The translations under genes were made by a program, and so were the position numbers. From positions 124,001 to 188,000 of the forward strand of contig NZ_JAHA01000019.1 in NCBI RefSeq assembly GCF_000526935.1: 64,000 nucleotides of DNA, given 5' to 3'. Shown one piece after another: positions 63,485 through 64,000 of the stretch (positions within the stretch are counted from its first letter, which is position 1; every line of letters starts with the position of its first letter). This stretch comes from Butyrivibrio sp. FCS014. GTDB lineage: Bacteria; Bacillota; Clostridia; Lachnospirales; Lachnospiraceae. The notes under the pieces were generated by a model, which worked only from the letters and a program-made list of their open reading frames with translations, did no database searches and was not told the DNA's origin.

Positions 63485-64000
63485 TTATTTCTTACCGTTA
63501 TACTTAAGGCACAGCATTGTTATGTCATCGAACTGGTCCGCATCTTTAACGAATCCGTCCACATGCTTTTGAACATTGGACAGGATCTGCTGCGGGTCAG
63601 CGTCTTTATCAGAATTCAGGGCTTCAAGCAATCTCTTTTCCCCAAATAACTCATTGTTGATATTGGTAGCTTCCGTAACTCCGTCGGTATACACGAACAG
63701 CATATCTCCGGGGTTAAGCTCAAATTCATGGTCCTTGTATTTGATGCCGTCCAAAGTTGCCACCGCCGGCGAATGCCTGTAAACCACCAGCTCGTACTCT
63801 CCGCCTGCTTTCTTAAAGGCCGGGTGCTCATGTCCCGCGTTCACAGCCACGCCTTTTCCCGTGGTGATATCAAGGATTGCCAGCCATACGGTAACGAACA
63901 GCTCAGCGCTGTTGCCCTCGCATAGCTGCCTGTTAACGTTGATCAGAGCCTCGGAAGGGCTGTCTCCCGCCTGTACTCTGTTCTTGATCAGGGTCTTGGA
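63485..64000 (-). CDS. PP2C/SpoIIE-type serine phosphatase (partial, 5' end beyond window)
   Basis: The C-terminal 171 residues of a SpoIIE/RsbU-like phosphatase; the frame runs off the right edge. Visible motifs: ELFVTVWLAILDITTGKGVAVNAGHEHPA (the strand and NAGH loop), DMLFVYTDGVTEATN (metal-binding Asp) and the end DQFDDITMLCLKY. Such phosphatases act on anti-sigma antagonists or in stress signalling. The upstream sensor part cannot be seen. Convergent with the Nudix gene. Confidence 0.9.
   Translation of the reverse strand, partial: SKTLIKNRVQAGDSPSEALINVNRQLCEGNSAELFVTVWLAILDITTGKGVAVNAGHEHPAFKKAGGEYELVVYRHSPAVATLDGIKYKDHEFELNPGDMLFVYTDGVTEATNINNELFGEKRLLEALNSDKDADPQQILSNVQKHVDGFVKDADQFDDITMLCLKYNGKK

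Overview
The window looks like chromosomal DNA of an anaerobic, low-to-moderate GC Firmicute of the Lachnospiraceae, most like Butyrivibrio or Pseudobutyrivibrio. This is an inference from gene content: a Gram-positive type IV pilus cluster, a PFL/ACT gene pair, a cobalamin MetH without reactivation domain, two YfhO proteins, a secreted GH16 glucanase, and c-di-GMP proteins (one PilZ, two HD-GYP). No tRNA, rRNA, CRISPR array, insertion sequence or prophage was seen. Almost all genes are on the minus strand. The plus-strand exceptions are an orphan double-glycine peptide gene, an AraC regulator and a Nudix hydrolase. TTG and GTG starts are common.

Layout (genes read right to left). 1-7561: type IV pilus cluster (pilin, pilB, pilT, pilC, prepilin peptidase, a pilM-pilN fusion, pilO-like, cut by the edge). 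7762-16322: two YfhO-type membrane proteins flanking a repeat protein and leuC-leuD. 16417-20633: branched-chain amino acid genes in two units, ilvN-ilvC and ilvB-ilvN, with a 54-residue double-glycine-leader peptide gene between them on the other strand. 20659-30701: metH, an acyltransferase, a lipoprotein and a complete F1Fo ATP synthase operon except for a free delta gene. 30800-37313: an MMPL/RND exporter and a GLUG-repeat surface protein. 37556-42984: a 1687-residue coiled-coil surface protein and a PilZ protein. 43223-47012: PFL and ACT proteins, an HD-GYP response regulator and a metallo-beta-lactamase-fold hydrolase. 46888-51848: an FtsA-like protein, coaE and polA. 51850-52968: a zinc-finger anti-sigma-like gene and a repeat-rich non-coding stretch. 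52969-61442: GH16 glucanase with divergent AraC regulator, an unknown protein, a GPH sugar transporter and a glycosyltransferase-like protein. 61619-64000: HD-GYP protein, Nudix hydrolase and a PP2C/SpoIIE-like phosphatase cut by the edge.

The most unusual points are as follows. (1) The ATP synthase alpha subunit carries an N-terminal domain resembling the C-terminal half of subunit delta, and no delta gene lies in the operon. (2) DNA polymerase I has lost the 5' nuclease domain but keeps a recognisable relic of its first 40 residues. (3) The GH16 catalytic domain is split by an insertion holding two halves of a carbohydrate-binding module in swapped order. (4) Two unrelated genes are followed by degenerate tandem copies of their own 3' ends. 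(5) There is an orphan double-glycine-leader peptide gene. (6) A 125-bp direct repeat pair lies in a gene-free stretch.

Metabolically, leuCD and the two ilv units serve branched-chain amino acid synthesis and metH serves methionine. The pili, PilZ and HD-GYP proteins suggest c-di-GMP control of surface behaviour. The GH16 enzyme, GPH transporter and AraC regulator form a beta-glucan use region.
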